DNA of 64,000 nt from Nakamurella sp. PAMC28650 (GTDB taxonomy: Bacteria > Actinomycetota > Actinomycetes > Mycobacteriales > Nakamurellaceae). Positions 52,526-61,255 of the stretch are shown here, piece after piece; the first letter of the stretch is position 1, and every line of letters starts with the position of its first letter. The notes under the pieces are model-generated. The model searched no databases and had not been told where the DNA came from. It worked only from the letters and a program-made list of their open reading frames with translations. The translations under genes and the position numbers were made by a program. The stretch covers positions 3,429,001 to 3,493,000 of the forward strand of contig NZ_CP060298.1 of assembly GCF_014303395.1 (NCBI RefSeq), in the 5' to 3' direction.

Positions 52526-52888
52526 GTGCCGCGACGCTCCCATCCACCCAGACCCTCTGGCCGGGGCAACCGGGGTGACCGGGGACGCGGCACCCGAGGT
52601 CCGGGGGCCGGGGAGGTGGGCGATGCCACCCGGCCAGGGGTGGGCTGGCAGCGCGCGCAGTCGACGAGGGACGGCGAGTTCCTCGTCAGAACGGTGCCCG
52701 GAGCCGTCGCGGGCAAGGACTACCGCTGCCCGGGGTGCCAGCAGATCATCGCGCCGGGAACGGCCCACCTGGTCGTCTGGCCGGCCTGGGTGTCCGAGAC
52801 CGAAGGTGGAGTGGGCGACCGTCGACACTGGCACACCTCCTGCTGGCAACGTCGTGCCTCCCGCGCCGGACCGGGTGCCATCGGCTGA
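52526..52888 (+). CDS. small conserved actinobacterial protein with possible metal site
   Basis: 120 residues from GTG 52526. Basic, Gly/Arg-rich N-terminus of about 40 residues, then a compact region DYRCPGCQQIIAPGTAHLVV and RRHWHTSCWQRR, supplying three Cys and several His in zinc-finger-like spacing. Similar proteins are widespread in actinobacteria and often loosely called ATP/GTP-binding; no P-loop is present here. Function unknown. Confidence 0.7.
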   Translation: MPRRSHPPRPSGRGNRGDRGRGTRGPGAGEVGDATRPGVGWQRAQSTRDGEFLVRTVPGAVAGKDYRCPGCQQIIAPGTAHLVVWPAWVSETEGGVGDRRHWHTSCWQRRASRAGPGAIG

Positions 52889-52967
52889 GACCCGTGCCGG
52901 CCATCGCGTCGGTGTCGGCGCCGTGTGACAGGGTTGACGGAAGAAGGACCACAGCGGAGGGGGACGC

Positions 52968-53810
52968 ATGACCGGTGAGAAGACAGATCGGATCCCGGTG
53001 TTGCCCAGCTACCCACGGCCGGAGGACCTGCCGGCCGGGGTGGGCGATCTGGCACTGGCGATCCGGGGCCTGACCAAGACCTACGACGGCCGCGCGGTGG
53101 TCGATCACATCGACCTCGACGTGCCGACCGGAGCGTTCTTCGGGCTGGTCGGACCCAACGGTGCGGGCAAGACCACCACTCTGTCGATGGTCACCGGGTT
53201 GCTGCGCCCCGACGCCGGGCGGGTGATCATGGGCGGTGTCGACGTCTGGGCGGACCCGGTGCACGCCAAGAGCCGGATGGGCGTGCTGCCCGACGGCCTG
53301 CGTCTGTTCGAGCGGTTGTCCGGCCCCGAACTGCTGTCCTATCTCGGGCGCTTGCGAGGGCTGCCGGTGGCGACCGTGCAGGCCAGGTCCAAGGAACTGA
53401 TCGCCGTGCTGGATCTCGACGAAGCCGGCTCCAGACTGGTCGCCGACTACTCGACCGGAATGCGGAAGAAGATCACCCTGGCGGCCGCGCTGCTGCACGC
53501 CCCGCCGATCCTGCTGCTGGACGAGCCGCTGGAGGCGGTCGACCCGGTCTCGGCCCGGGTGATCAGGACGGTGCTGTCGCGCTACACGGTCGGCGGCGGC
53601 ACGGTGATCTTCTCCTCGCACGTGATGGCCCTGGTCGAGAGTCTGTGCACGCACGTGGCCGTGATGGGGCACGGTCGCATCGTGGCCACCGGCCCGACCG
53701 CATCGGTCCGGGGGCAGGCGGCCAGTCTCGAGGATGCGTTCATGCACCTGGTCGGCGCCGACGACGTCGCGGAAGGAGGCCTGGAATGGTTGGGGTCTTC
53801 GCCGGCCTGA
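52968..53810 (+). CDS. ABC transporter ATP-binding protein
   Basis: 280 residues from ATG 52968. Walker A GLVGPNGAGKTTTLSMVTGL (about 60-79), Q-loop region near KSRMGVLPDGLRLFERLS, signature DYSTGMRKKITLAAALL (Ser-Thr-Gly-Met form), Walker B PILLLDEPLEAVDP, switch His in VIFSSHVMALVE. Export-type (ABC-2) ATPase. It overlaps the permease gene by 25 bases. Confidence 0.94.
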   Translation: MTGEKTDRIPVLPSYPRPEDLPAGVGDLALAIRGLTKTYDGRAVVDHIDLDVPTGAFFGLVGPNGAGKTTTLSMVTGLLRPDAGRVIMGGVDVWADPVHAKSRMGVLPDGLRLFERLSGPELLSYLGRLRGLPVATVQARSKELIAVLDLDEAGSRLVADYSTGMRKKITLAAALLHAPPILLLDEPLEAVDPVSARVIRTVLSRYTVGGGTVIFSSHVMALVESLCTHVAVMGHGRIVATGPTASVRGQAASLEDAFMHLVGADDVAEGGLEWLGSSPA

Positions 53811-55390
53811 AGTGGCGGCTGGTCAGCAGCCGCTTCCGTCATTCCAACGGTGCCTCCAAGGCCTGGCAGATCATCGGCTGGTGCGCCGCGGCGCTGGTAC
53901 TGCTCGTGATCGCCGTTGGCCTGATGGCCCTGCGTACCCACCCCGTCGCCGCCCGCACCGTGGTGATCTCGCTGTTCACCCTGCAGATGGTCTCCTGGGT
54001 GCTGGCCCCACTGGTCGCCTTCGGCATCGACGAGACGGTGGACCCGATGAGGTTCGCACTGCTCCCGCTGACCACCGGCGTGCTGCAGCGCGGCCTGCTG
54101 GCGGCCTCGCTGGTCGGCTATCTCCCGCTGGCCAACGCTCTCGTGCTGATCGGTGCGGCCGTCGCGCTGTCCTCGAGTTGGACCCTGCTCCCGATCGCGC
54201 TGCTCTGCGCCGTCGCCCAGCTCGGGCTGTGCATGGTCGTCTCGCGGGCGGCCTCGACCGCGATGTCCGGACTGATGTCGGGTCGACGCGGACGTGACCT
54301 CGGGATGGTCATCGGCTCGTTGCTGTTCCTGCTGTATCTCGGGCTGTCCTTCGCGCTGAACCGGGCCGGCGCCTCGAGCGGTTCGGGTGCCTCCCTGGGA
54401 TCCGGCGCCCGGGCCCTGTCGCAGGTCCTGCTCTGGGGCCCCAACGGCGCGTTGGCGGCCATCCCGTCGTTCGTCGAGGAGGCCAGATGGGTTCATCTGG
54501 TCGTGGCGGTCCTCACGGCGGCGGCGGCGATCCGCCTCGGCTGGTGGTGGTGGTCGGTGGCGCTGCAGAAGTCCATGACGACCTCGCCGTCCACCTCGGA
54601 GGCCTCCGCACCCGCCGGGCGCGCCGGCTCCTCCGGAGCGGTGGCAGATTCCCTCGGCGGGATGGTGGCCCTGATCGTGGCCAGGGACCGGGTGCTGACC
54701 TGGCGCGACCCGATGCGGCGGATCCCGTGGTTGATGGTCGTCGCGCTGGCGGTGATCTGGCCACTGCTGGTGATCCGGGGGCACGGATCGCTCTATGCGG
54801 TCGCCTTTGCCGCCGTCATGGTGGGCATGCAGGCCGGGAACCAGTTCGGAGTCGAGGGAACCGGTGTCTGGTTGCACATGGTCGCGTTCGCCGACCGGAC
54901 CCGGGCCAGGGGAGAAGCGTTGGGGCACGCGGTCTTCGTTGCGGTACCCGGCACGGTCATCGTCGTGCTCGCGGTTCTGCTGCAGGCGTTCTTCCGGGGG
55001 GATCTGCGCCGGGTGCCGGCGGCCCTGGGCATCTGTCTCGCGCTGATGCTCGGCTCCATCGCCCTCATCGGCTACCTGTCGGCGCGGCTGCCCTACGCCA
55101 TGCGGCAGAGCCGGAAGTCCATGTTCGCCAACGGACTTCCCGGGCAGAAGGGGCGGAACACCGCGACCGTTCTCGCGGCCGTCGGAGGTGGGCTGGTCGT
55201 CGCACTGCCCGCGATCGGACTGGCGGTGCTCGCCGTGACGGTCGCGCCCGGGTGGGGCTGGGTCGGGCTGGTCGTCGGGCCGCTGTGCGGGGTCGTGGCG
55301 ATCGTGGTGATGTCCTCCTGGACGGCGACGACCTACCTGGACCGGATGCCGGAGATCCTGGGCACGGTGGCACTGGGGGACCGCAGCTGA
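53786..55390 (+). CDS. ABC-2-type exporter permease
   Basis: 534 residues from ATG 53786, with GGAAGGAGG upstream inside the ATPase gene. About twelve hydrophobic segments (for example IIGWCAAALVLLVIAVGLMA, VVALPAIGLAVLAVTVAPGW) and a long cytoplasmic loop near residues 250-310. Pairs with the ATPase by overlap. The substrate is unknown. Confidence 0.85.
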   Translation: MVGVFAGLKWRLVSSRFRHSNGASKAWQIIGWCAAALVLLVIAVGLMALRTHPVAARTVVISLFTLQMVSWVLAPLVAFGIDETVDPMRFALLPLTTGVLQRGLLAASLVGYLPLANALVLIGAAVALSSSWTLLPIALLCAVAQLGLCMVVSRAASTAMSGLMSGRRGRDLGMVIGSLLFLLYLGLSFALNRAGASSGSGASLGSGARALSQVLLWGPNGALAAIPSFVEEARWVHLVVAVLTAAAAIRLGWWWWSVALQKSMTTSPSTSEASAPAGRAGSSGAVADSLGGMVALIVARDRVLTWRDPMRRIPWLMVVALAVIWPLLVIRGHGSLYAVAFAAVMVGMQAGNQFGVEGTGVWLHMVAFADRTRARGEALGHAVFVAVPGTVIVVLAVLLQAFFRGDLRRVPAALGICLALMLGSIALIGYLSARLPYAMRQSRKSMFANGLPGQKGRNTATVLAAVGGGLVVALPAIGLAVLAVTVAPGWGWVGLVVGPLCGVVAIVVMSSWTATTYLDRMPEILGTVALGDRS

Positions 55391-55449
55391 TCGGTGCTGA
55401 GCGATGCGGTCCGGTGCTGAGCGGTGCGGTCATCCGGACCTGACGACGG

Positions 55450-56850
55450 TCAGCGGCCGCCGCGGGTCCGGGTGCGCTGGCTTCCGTTGGTGGCGACCTT
55501 CGGGGCCGTCACCTCGTCGGTCGCCGCGGGAGCGTCGTCGGTGATCGCCGCGATCGTGACGGTGTCGCCGTTGACGTGCTCGTTGTGGTCGGTGCCGGCG
55601 GCAGGCTCCTGGTCGGTGATCCCGGGGGAGCCGCCGTTGCGGGTTTCCGCGCGGCCGTCGTCGAGCGCGACCGGCTCTCCGTACACCGGAACCGGCAGAT
55701 CCACGGGTGTCGGCCGTGCGGTCGGGTCGGCCGGGAAGTCCTCGGCCACCGGGCGGTCCTGTTCGTCGGCCGGCGGCGTGATCAGTGCGGGAGCCGACGC
55801 GGCCAGCTCCCGGATGTGATCCAGGTGTCCGGTCAGCGACCGCAGCTGTTCGCCGAGCTGGTCGCGCAGCGCATGAAGGGCCAGCACGGCATCGTCGGCA
55901 TCCCTGACCCGCTGGTGGGACTCGGCCGCGGCCCGGTTCACCAGTGCTTCGGAGTACGTGGTGGCCTGTTGCATCAGCCGTTCGGACTCGCCGGTCGCAG
56001 CCGCGACCAGGTCCTGCGAGTGCGAGGTGGCCTCGGCGATCAGCTTCTTGGCCGCTGCCGCCGACTCCGCCTCGCGATCGGTGATCACCTTGTGCGCCTC
56101 CCGGCGGCGGTCGGCGATCGCGATCTCGAAGTCTTCGTCGACCTGGGTGCGGTGGGCGAGGCTCTCGGCGTCCAGACGCTCCCGCTCGGCCTTCGTCTGG
56201 CTGGTCAGCGTCTCCGCGGCAGCGGTGGCCTCGCGGACCGTCAGCTCGGCCTCTTCGCGGGCCCGGGCCGTCTCCATCTCGGCGTGGGCCTTCGCCGCCG
56301 AAACGGTGCGTTCGGCCTCCGCGTTGGCCTCCTGGAGCACGCGTGCTGCCTCCTCCTGCGCCTGGGTGGTGGTGTCCAATGCTTCCGACGTGGCTTCCGC
56401 GATCAGGCCGTGGACCTGTTCGGCCAACTGCTTCCGGGTGTGCTCGCGTTCGCTGTCGAACGCCGCGCGGGCGGCCGAGGCCTCGGACAGCGACGTCTCG
56501 AGCTTGCCGCGCATGCGGTCGGCGTCGGCCTCGGCCCTGGCGCGGATCTCGCCGGCTTCTTCCTCGGCCAACCGGATCATCCGCTGCATGCGATCGGACA
56601 GGTTGGCCATCGAGACCGGCTCGAGGGCGTTCCGGTCGAGCTGCGCCCGCAAGGTGTCGGCCTCGGCCTGCGCGGCGGCCAACTGACTGCCCAGCTCGTT
56701 CAGCCGCTGGTTGGTGGCATCGCGATTCGCGGTGGTGATCCGCAGGTCGTATTCCAGGCGTTCCAGGTGCGCGGTGACCTGTTCGGGTGAGTAGCCGCGA
56801 CGCACCACATCGAAGGGGGCTTGTGCGGGGAGCCAATCACCGGAAGTCAT
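55450..56850 (-). CDS. DivIVA-like coiled-coil protein
   Basis: 466 residues from ATG at 56850. The N-terminal APFDVVRRGYSPEQVTAHLE is a DivIVA-domain signature (membrane-curvature-binding N-domain). It is followed by about 300 residues of Ala/Glu-rich heptad coiled coil with repeated EAE/AEAE patterns, then about 110 disordered acidic residues ending TNGSQRTRTRGGR. Longer than Wag31/DivIVA; resembles cytoskeletal DivIVA-family proteins such as the Scy/FilP type, without being a clear orthologue. Likely a cell-pole or envelope scaffold. Confidence 0.8.
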   Translation of the reverse strand: MTSGDWLPAQAPFDVVRRGYSPEQVTAHLERLEYDLRITTANRDATNQRLNELGSQLAAAQAEADTLRAQLDRNALEPVSMANLSDRMQRMIRLAEEEAGEIRARAEADADRMRGKLETSLSEASAARAAFDSEREHTRKQLAEQVHGLIAEATSEALDTTTQAQEEAARVLQEANAEAERTVSAAKAHAEMETARAREEAELTVREATAAAETLTSQTKAERERLDAESLAHRTQVDEDFEIAIADRRREAHKVITDREAESAAAAKKLIAEATSHSQDLVAAATGESERLMQQATTYSEALVNRAAAESHQRVRDADDAVLALHALRDQLGEQLRSLTGHLDHIRELAASAPALITPPADEQDRPVAEDFPADPTARPTPVDLPVPVYGEPVALDDGRAETRNGGSPGITDQEPAAGTDHNEHVNGDTVTIAAITDDAPAATDEVTAPKVATNGSQRTRTRGGR

Positions 56851-56958
56851 GCTCCCAGTGTTCCATCTGCAGCCGCGGGAACGGTACTGCCCGGCCGAAC
56901 CTCGACGGACTTGTGATCCTCCGCCCGGCGGGCCCGCTACTGCACTGCTGCTGCGCCG

Positions 56959-57417
56959 CTACTCGGGTACCGCAGTTGCGGGCTCGACCAGCTCGACCAG
57001 CACCCCGCCGGTGTCCTTCGGATGCACGAAGTTGATCCTGGACCCGGCCGTTCCCCGGCGTGGTTCTGCGAAGAGCAGCCGGAGGCCGGCCCGTCGAAGC
57101 CTGGCGGAAACGGCCTCGACGTCGGTCACCCGGTAGGCCAGCTGCTGGAGGCCAGGGCCGTTGCGATCGATGAACTTCGCGATGGTCGACGCTGCGTCGA
57201 GGGGGGCCAGCAGCTGGATCTGTGCGCCAGTTCCGTAGGAGATCATCGCCTCCTCGACACCCTGATCGGTATTGATCTCCCGGTGCGAGACGCTCCCGCC
57301 GAGTACCGAGGTGTGGAACGCGATCGCGGCCTCGAGATCGGGGACGGCGATGCCGACGTGATCGACGCAGACGATGGATTCGTCATCGAGCAGGGACGAT
57401 GCGGTCGGGATGTTCAT
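56959..57417 (-). CDS. mce: methylmalonyl-CoA epimerase
   Basis: 152 residues from ATG at 57417. VOC fold: IVCVDHVGIAVPDLEAAIAF (first His ligand), REINTDQGVEEAMISYGTGA, TIAKFIDRNGPGLQQLAYRV and RGTAGSRINFVHPKDTGGVL, then VELVEP. Interconverts R- and S-methylmalonyl-CoA in propionate metabolism. Where many epimerases have His-His the sequence has Gln-Gln (GLQQLAY), a variant I recall from other actinobacteria. Divergent from the adjacent thiolase. Confidence 0.9.
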   Translation of the reverse strand: MNIPTASSLLDDESIVCVDHVGIAVPDLEAAIAFHTSVLGGSVSHREINTDQGVEEAMISYGTGAQIQLLAPLDAASTIAKFIDRNGPGLQQLAYRVTDVEAVSARLRRAGLRLLFAEPRRGTAGSRINFVHPKDTGGVLVELVEPATAVPE

Positions 57418-57511
57418 GGCCGTCAGGCTAGCGCCCGACCACCCCGCGCTGCCCGGCCACCCAAGCTGCCCGGCCCACGAGGTGGCGGGCAGCGCATAGT
57501 AGCGTCGGGGC

Positions 57512-58699
57512 ATGGGATCAACGGTGATCATTGCCGGCGCTCGTACGCCGATGGGTCGACTCTCCGGCGCTCTGGCCGGGGCCACCGCGGTACAGCTCGG
57601 CGGGGTCGCGATCGCCGGTGCCCTGCAGCGCAGCGGCGTCCCGGCCGCTGACGTCCAGTACGTGATCATGGGCCAGGTACTGCAGGCCGGGTGCGGGCAG
57701 ATTCCCGCTCGGCAGGCCGCGGTGGCCGGTGGGATCGCGATGGACGTGCCGGCCCTGACCGTCAACAAGGTCTGCCTGTCCGGCCTGGACGCGATCGCTC
57801 TGGCCGACCAGCTGATCCGGGCCGGCGAGTTCGACGTCGTGGTGGCCGGTGGCATGGAGTCGATGACCAGGGCGCCCCATCTGCTGCCGAACTCCAGGGC
57901 CGGCTTCAAGTTCGGTGACGTCACGCTCCTGGATCACACCGACTTCGACGGACTGCGGGACGCTTTCACCGATCAGGCGATGGGCGCGCTGACCGAACAG
58001 GTCAACGACCGCACGCCGCTGACCAGGCGGGAACAGGACACCTTCGCGGCGCGCTCGCACCAGCGTGCGGCGGCGGCGGTCACTGCAGGCCTGTTCGCGC
58101 AGGAAATCGTCCCGGTCACCATCGCGGGCCGCCGGGGTGATGTGGTGGTGGACACCGACGAGGGGATTCGTCCCGAGACCACCGTGGAGGTACTGGCCAA
58201 GCTCCGGCCGGCCTTCCGCGGCGACGGCTCGATCACCGCCGGTTCTGCGTCACCGATCTCCGACGGGGCGGCCGCGGTGGTCGTCGTGCGCAAGGAATGG
58301 GCGCAGAGCCGGGGCCTGACGTGGATCGCCGAGATCGAGGCGCACGGCGTGGTCGCCGGGCCCGACTCGTCGCTCCAACTCCAGCCGGCCAATGCCATCA
58401 GGGCGGCCTGCGCCAAGGCCGGGATCGGTACCGACGAACTCGACCTGATCGAGATCAACGAGGCCTTCGCCGCCGTCGGGATCGCCTCGTCCCGTGATCT
58501 GCAGATCTCCGAGGAACGGGTCAACGTCAACGGCGGCGCCATCGCCCTCGGACACCCGATCGGTGCCTCGGGGGCCCGGCTCGTGCTGCACCTGGCGATG
58601 GAGCTGGGGCGTCGCGGCGGCGGGATCGGAGCGGCGGCCCTGTGCGGTGGCGGCGGCCAGGGGGACGCCCTGGTGATCTCGGTACCCCGACACGGGTGA
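57512..58699 (+). CDS. acetyl-CoA C-acetyltransferase (thiolase)
   Basis: 395 residues from ATG 57512. Complete active site: nucleophile in [46 protein letters not shown], His in [20 protein letters not shown], and second Cys in [12 protein letters not shown]. Biosynthetic/degradative type II thiolase acting on acetoacetyl-CoA or similar. Divergent from mce with 94 bases between, suggesting shared control with CoA-ester metabolism; convergent MarR gene follows. Confidence 0.94.
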   Translation: MGSTVIIAGARTPMGRLSGALAGATAVQLGGVAIAGALQRSGVPAADVQYVIMGQVLQAGCGQIPARQAAVAGGIAMDVPALTVNKVCLSGLDAIALADQLIRAGEFDVVVAGGMESMTRAPHLLPNSRAGFKFGDVTLLDHTDFDGLRDAFTDQAMGALTEQVNDRTPLTRREQDTFAARSHQRAAAAVTAGLFAQEIVPVTIAGRRGDVVVDTDEGIRPETTVEVLAKLRPAFRGDGSITAGSASPISDGAAAVVVVRKEWAQSRGLTWIAEIEAHGVVAGPDSSLQLQPANAIRAACAKAGIGTDELDLIEINEAFAAVGIASSRDLQISEERVNVNGGAIALGHPIGASGARLVLHLAMELGRRGGGIGAAALCGGGGQGDALVISVPRHG

Positions 58700-58714
58700 G
58701 CCACCCGCCACGAC

Positions 58715-59227
58715 TCAGGCGAAGTCGCCCGCCGACCGCCTGACCTCGGTCAGCAGCCGGGACAGCTGCGCGGACTCGTCGTCGGTCAAGCCGAACAGGC
58801 CGAAGTTCGCCCTTGTGACGGCCTCGGTGGCCGCCGTCAGCCTGGTGCGGCCGGTCTCGGTGAGCTCCACCAGCGTGGTGCGGCGATCGCTCGGGTGCGG
58901 TAGCCGGCGGGCCAGACCGTCCGCCTCCAGCCGGTCGACGATGTTGGTGATCGAGGTCGGGTGAAGCTGGAGGCGTTCGCCCATCATCCGCATCGGCAAC
59001 GAGCCGCGCCGGGAGAAGGACAGCAGCACCAGCGCCTCGTACCGGGCGAAGGTCAGACCGTGGGGCTTCAGCGCCTCGTCGACGCTGGCCTGCAGGATCT
59101 GCTGGACCCGCATGATGTTGGTGACGGCCGACATCGCCCCGTTCGGTCCGATCCGTTCGGCCCAGGTCTGCGCGGCCTTGGCGATCGGATCGAACGGCAG
59201 CGCGCGGGTCGGAGCGTTCGAGGTCAT
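58715..59227 (-). CDS. MarR-family transcriptional regulator
   Basis: 170 residues from ATG at 59227. MarR winged helix: HGLTFARYEALVLLSFSRRG, LPMRMMGERLQLHPTSITNI, VDRLEADGLARRLPHPSDRR and TTLVELTETGRTRL. Convergent with the thiolase and divergent from the exonuclease; the target is unknown. Confidence 0.92.
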   Translation of the reverse strand: MTSNAPTRALPFDPIAKAAQTWAERIGPNGAMSAVTNIMRVQQILQASVDEALKPHGLTFARYEALVLLSFSRRGSLPMRMMGERLQLHPTSITNIVDRLEADGLARRLPHPSDRRTTLVELTETGRTRLTAATEAVTRANFGLFGLTDDESAQLSRLLTEVRRSAGDFA

Positions 59228-59366
59228 TTGTCGACGTTAGCAAGAGGGCTCTGGACCCGGACACCCCGAGCGTGCCCTCCCGTCCGCTGTCGGGGTGCCC
59301 GCGTAACGTTCCCGACAGCGACGGACTTGCCCGTCGGGCAACGGGATTCAGGAGAATGCAGCCGAC

Positions 59367-60185
59367 ATGACCAGCACGGATCCCTTCGCCCACGGCCCGG
59401 CGTGGCACACCGGCACCCTGGTCGGATTCGATCTGGAGACCACCGGGGTCGACACCACCACGGACCGGGTGGTGACGGCGGCGGTCGTGTACGTGGCTCC
59501 GACCGGAGAGGTGGTCCGGTCGCGGCACTGGCTGCTCGATCCGGGTGTTCCGATTCCGGCGGCGGCCTCCGCGGTGCACGGCGTGAGCACGCAGGAGGCC
59601 AGGGGGTCCGGCATGTCCGCCGGCCGGGGTGTCTCCGAGATCATCGACGAATTGGAAGGCGCCTGGCGCTCCGGGCTTCCCGTCGTCATCTTCAACGCCC
59701 CCTACGACCTGACGTTGCTCGATGCCGAGGCGGCCAGGCATCGGCTTCCCCGGCTGGCCACGCGTCCCTGGTGGCCTGATGCGACCGTCGTCGATCCGCT
59801 CGTCATCGATCGTGGGGTCGACCGCTATCGCAAGGGAAAGCGGACGCTCGGGGCGACGGCCGAGTTCTACCGCGCGGAGGCCAGGGATGCACACTCAGCG
59901 CTCGGTGATGCCGCGGCGGCGGTCGCGGTGGCCAGGGCGATGGCGGCCGGGCACGAGTTGATCGCCAGGGCCGACGCCCCGACCCTGCACAGCGCGCAGG
60001 TCGGCTGGCACCACGACTGGGCGGTGCACCTGCAGGCCTACCTGTGTTCCAGAGGCAAGCTCGGCACGGTCATCGACAAGGCGTGGCCGATGCGGGAGCC
60101 GGTGGTCGGCCGGCACCGGGCGCCGGAGCCCGTGGCCCGGCCGGCTGTGGCCGGCGGTCGGCATCGCGACACCCGGGCGGCGTGA
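59367..60185 (+). CDS. DEDDh 3'-5' exonuclease (DnaQ-like)
   Basis: 272 residues from ATG 59367. Exo I LVGFDLETTGVDTTTDR (Asp-x-Glu), Exo II VIFNAPYDLTLLDAEAARH, Exo III RDAHSALGDAAAAVAVAR (His and Asp). Hence a DEDDh fold as in the polymerase III epsilon subunit. The C-terminal 80 residues are basic and without known domain. A stand-alone proofreading- or RNase T-like nuclease. Confidence 0.92.
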   Translation: MTSTDPFAHGPAWHTGTLVGFDLETTGVDTTTDRVVTAAVVYVAPTGEVVRSRHWLLDPGVPIPAAASAVHGVSTQEARGSGMSAGRGVSEIIDELEGAWRSGLPVVIFNAPYDLTLLDAEAARHRLPRLATRPWWPDATVVDPLVIDRGVDRYRKGKRTLGATAEFYRAEARDAHSALGDAAAAVAVARAMAAGHELIARADAPTLHSAQVGWHHDWAVHLQAYLCSRGKLGTVIDKAWPMREPVVGRHRAPEPVARPAVAGGRHRDTRAA

Positions 60186-60197
60186 CAAAATGTCGTC

Positions 60198-61139
60198 ATG
60201 ACCCGTCCGGACCGTCGCCAGCAGGCTGCGCTTTCCACCGCCTTCGCCGGTGCCATCGACCTTTCCGCCCTGAAGAACAAGCCGGCTCCCGGCGGCGCGC
60301 CCGCCGCGCCGGCGAAGCCCTTGTCCAAGTACAACATCGACGTCAACGAGGCCAGCTTCGGCGAGGTGGTGCAGGCCTCGACCGAGGTCATGGTGGTGTT
60401 CGACCTCTGGTCCTCGCGCTCCACCCTGTCGGCGTCGCTGTCGGCCGTCTTCAACGACGTGGTGGACACCGGCCACGGTGCCTGGGTCCTGGCCAGGGTC
60501 GACGTCGACGCCAACCCACGGGTGGCCCAGGCCTTCCAGGCCCGCGAGATCCCGACCATCATCGCGGTGGCCGGCGGTCAGCCGGTCGACGCGTACGCGG
60601 GACCGGCCGAGGAAGCGCCCGTGCGTGCCTGGATCACCGGGTTGCTGGACACGCTCCGCGAACGGCTGCCGGGGATCCGAGCGGCCGAAGCGGCCGCCGG
60701 GGTCGAACCGGGGCCGACCGAGCCCGAGGAGGATCCGCGGTTCGTCGCGGCCGAGGACGCCCTGATGGCCGGCGAGTACGACACGGCCAGGACCGAGCTG
60801 GAGCAGATCCTGGCCGCCGAACCGGGGAACGAGCGGGCAACGGCCGCGCTGGCCCAGGCGCTGTTCCTGGCCAGGACCGACGCACTCGGCCCTGACACGA
60901 TCGAAGCGGCCGATGCGGCCCCCGAGGACGTGGCGCTGCAGTGCGACGCCGCGGATCTCCAGCTGGCCGGCGGCGAGGTGGAGGCCGCGTTCGACCGCAT
61001 GGTCGGCGCGGTGAAACGGTCGGCCGGTGACGACCGGACCACGGCCAGGGAGCACCTGATCGAATTGTTCGGTCTCTTCGCCACCGACGACGAACTGGTC
61101 AAGGTGGCCCGTCGCAAGCTGGCGGCCGCCCTGTACTGA
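60198..61139 (+). CDS. YbbN-like thioredoxin-fold/TPR protein
   Basis: 313 residues from ATG 60198. Thioredoxin fold with VMVVFDLWSSRSTLSASLSA at the active-site position: both redox cysteines are replaced (Ser-Ser-Arg-Ser). The cis-proline region REIPTIIAVAGGQPVDAYAG follows, then a C-terminal tetratricopeptide-like helical half (DPRFVAAEDALMAGEYDTAR). The pattern is that of co-chaperone CnoX/YbbN. It begins 12 bases after the exonuclease. Confidence 0.88.
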   Translation: MTRPDRRQQAALSTAFAGAIDLSALKNKPAPGGAPAAPAKPLSKYNIDVNEASFGEVVQASTEVMVVFDLWSSRSTLSASLSAVFNDVVDTGHGAWVLARVDVDANPRVAQAFQAREIPTIIAVAGGQPVDAYAGPAEEAPVRAWITGLLDTLRERLPGIRAAEAAAGVEPGPTEPEEDPRFVAAEDALMAGEYDTARTELEQILAAEPGNERATAALAQALFLARTDALGPDTIEAADAAPEDVALQCDAADLQLAGGEVEAAFDRMVGAVKRSAGDDRTTAREHLIELFGLFATDDELVKVARRKLAAALY

Positions 61140-61210
61140 TCCCGGCCGGCTCAGGCCGATCCCGGCCGGGCCAGGCGATCCGGTCGCGGCTGATCCGGCC
61201 CGCTGCTGGT

Positions 61211-61255
61211 CCGGCGGCTACCGACCCGGCGGCTACCGACCCGGCGGCTACTGAT
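61211..61255. repeat. three 15-bp tandem repeats
   Basis: CCGGCGGCTACCGAC is repeated at 61211, 61226 and, with two changes, 61241. Lies between the convergent YbbN-like and ClC genes and touches the ClC 3' end; adjacent sequence has further GATCCCGGCCGG duplications. Probably replication slippage. Confidence 0.7.

Noticed and set aside
53582-54928. 448-codon minus-strand frame opposite the exporter permease
   Set aside because: Composition is Arg/Gln/Gly-rich and motif-free; the plus strand encodes a membrane permease coupled to its ATPase.
55576-56790. 404-codon plus-strand frame opposite the DivIVA-like gene
   Set aside because: Mirror of the Ala/Glu coiled-coil codons; no start site or domain.
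60360-60450. YbbN-like protein as an active thioredoxin
   Set aside because: The active-site position reads WSSRST with no cysteine, so a redox role is unlikely.
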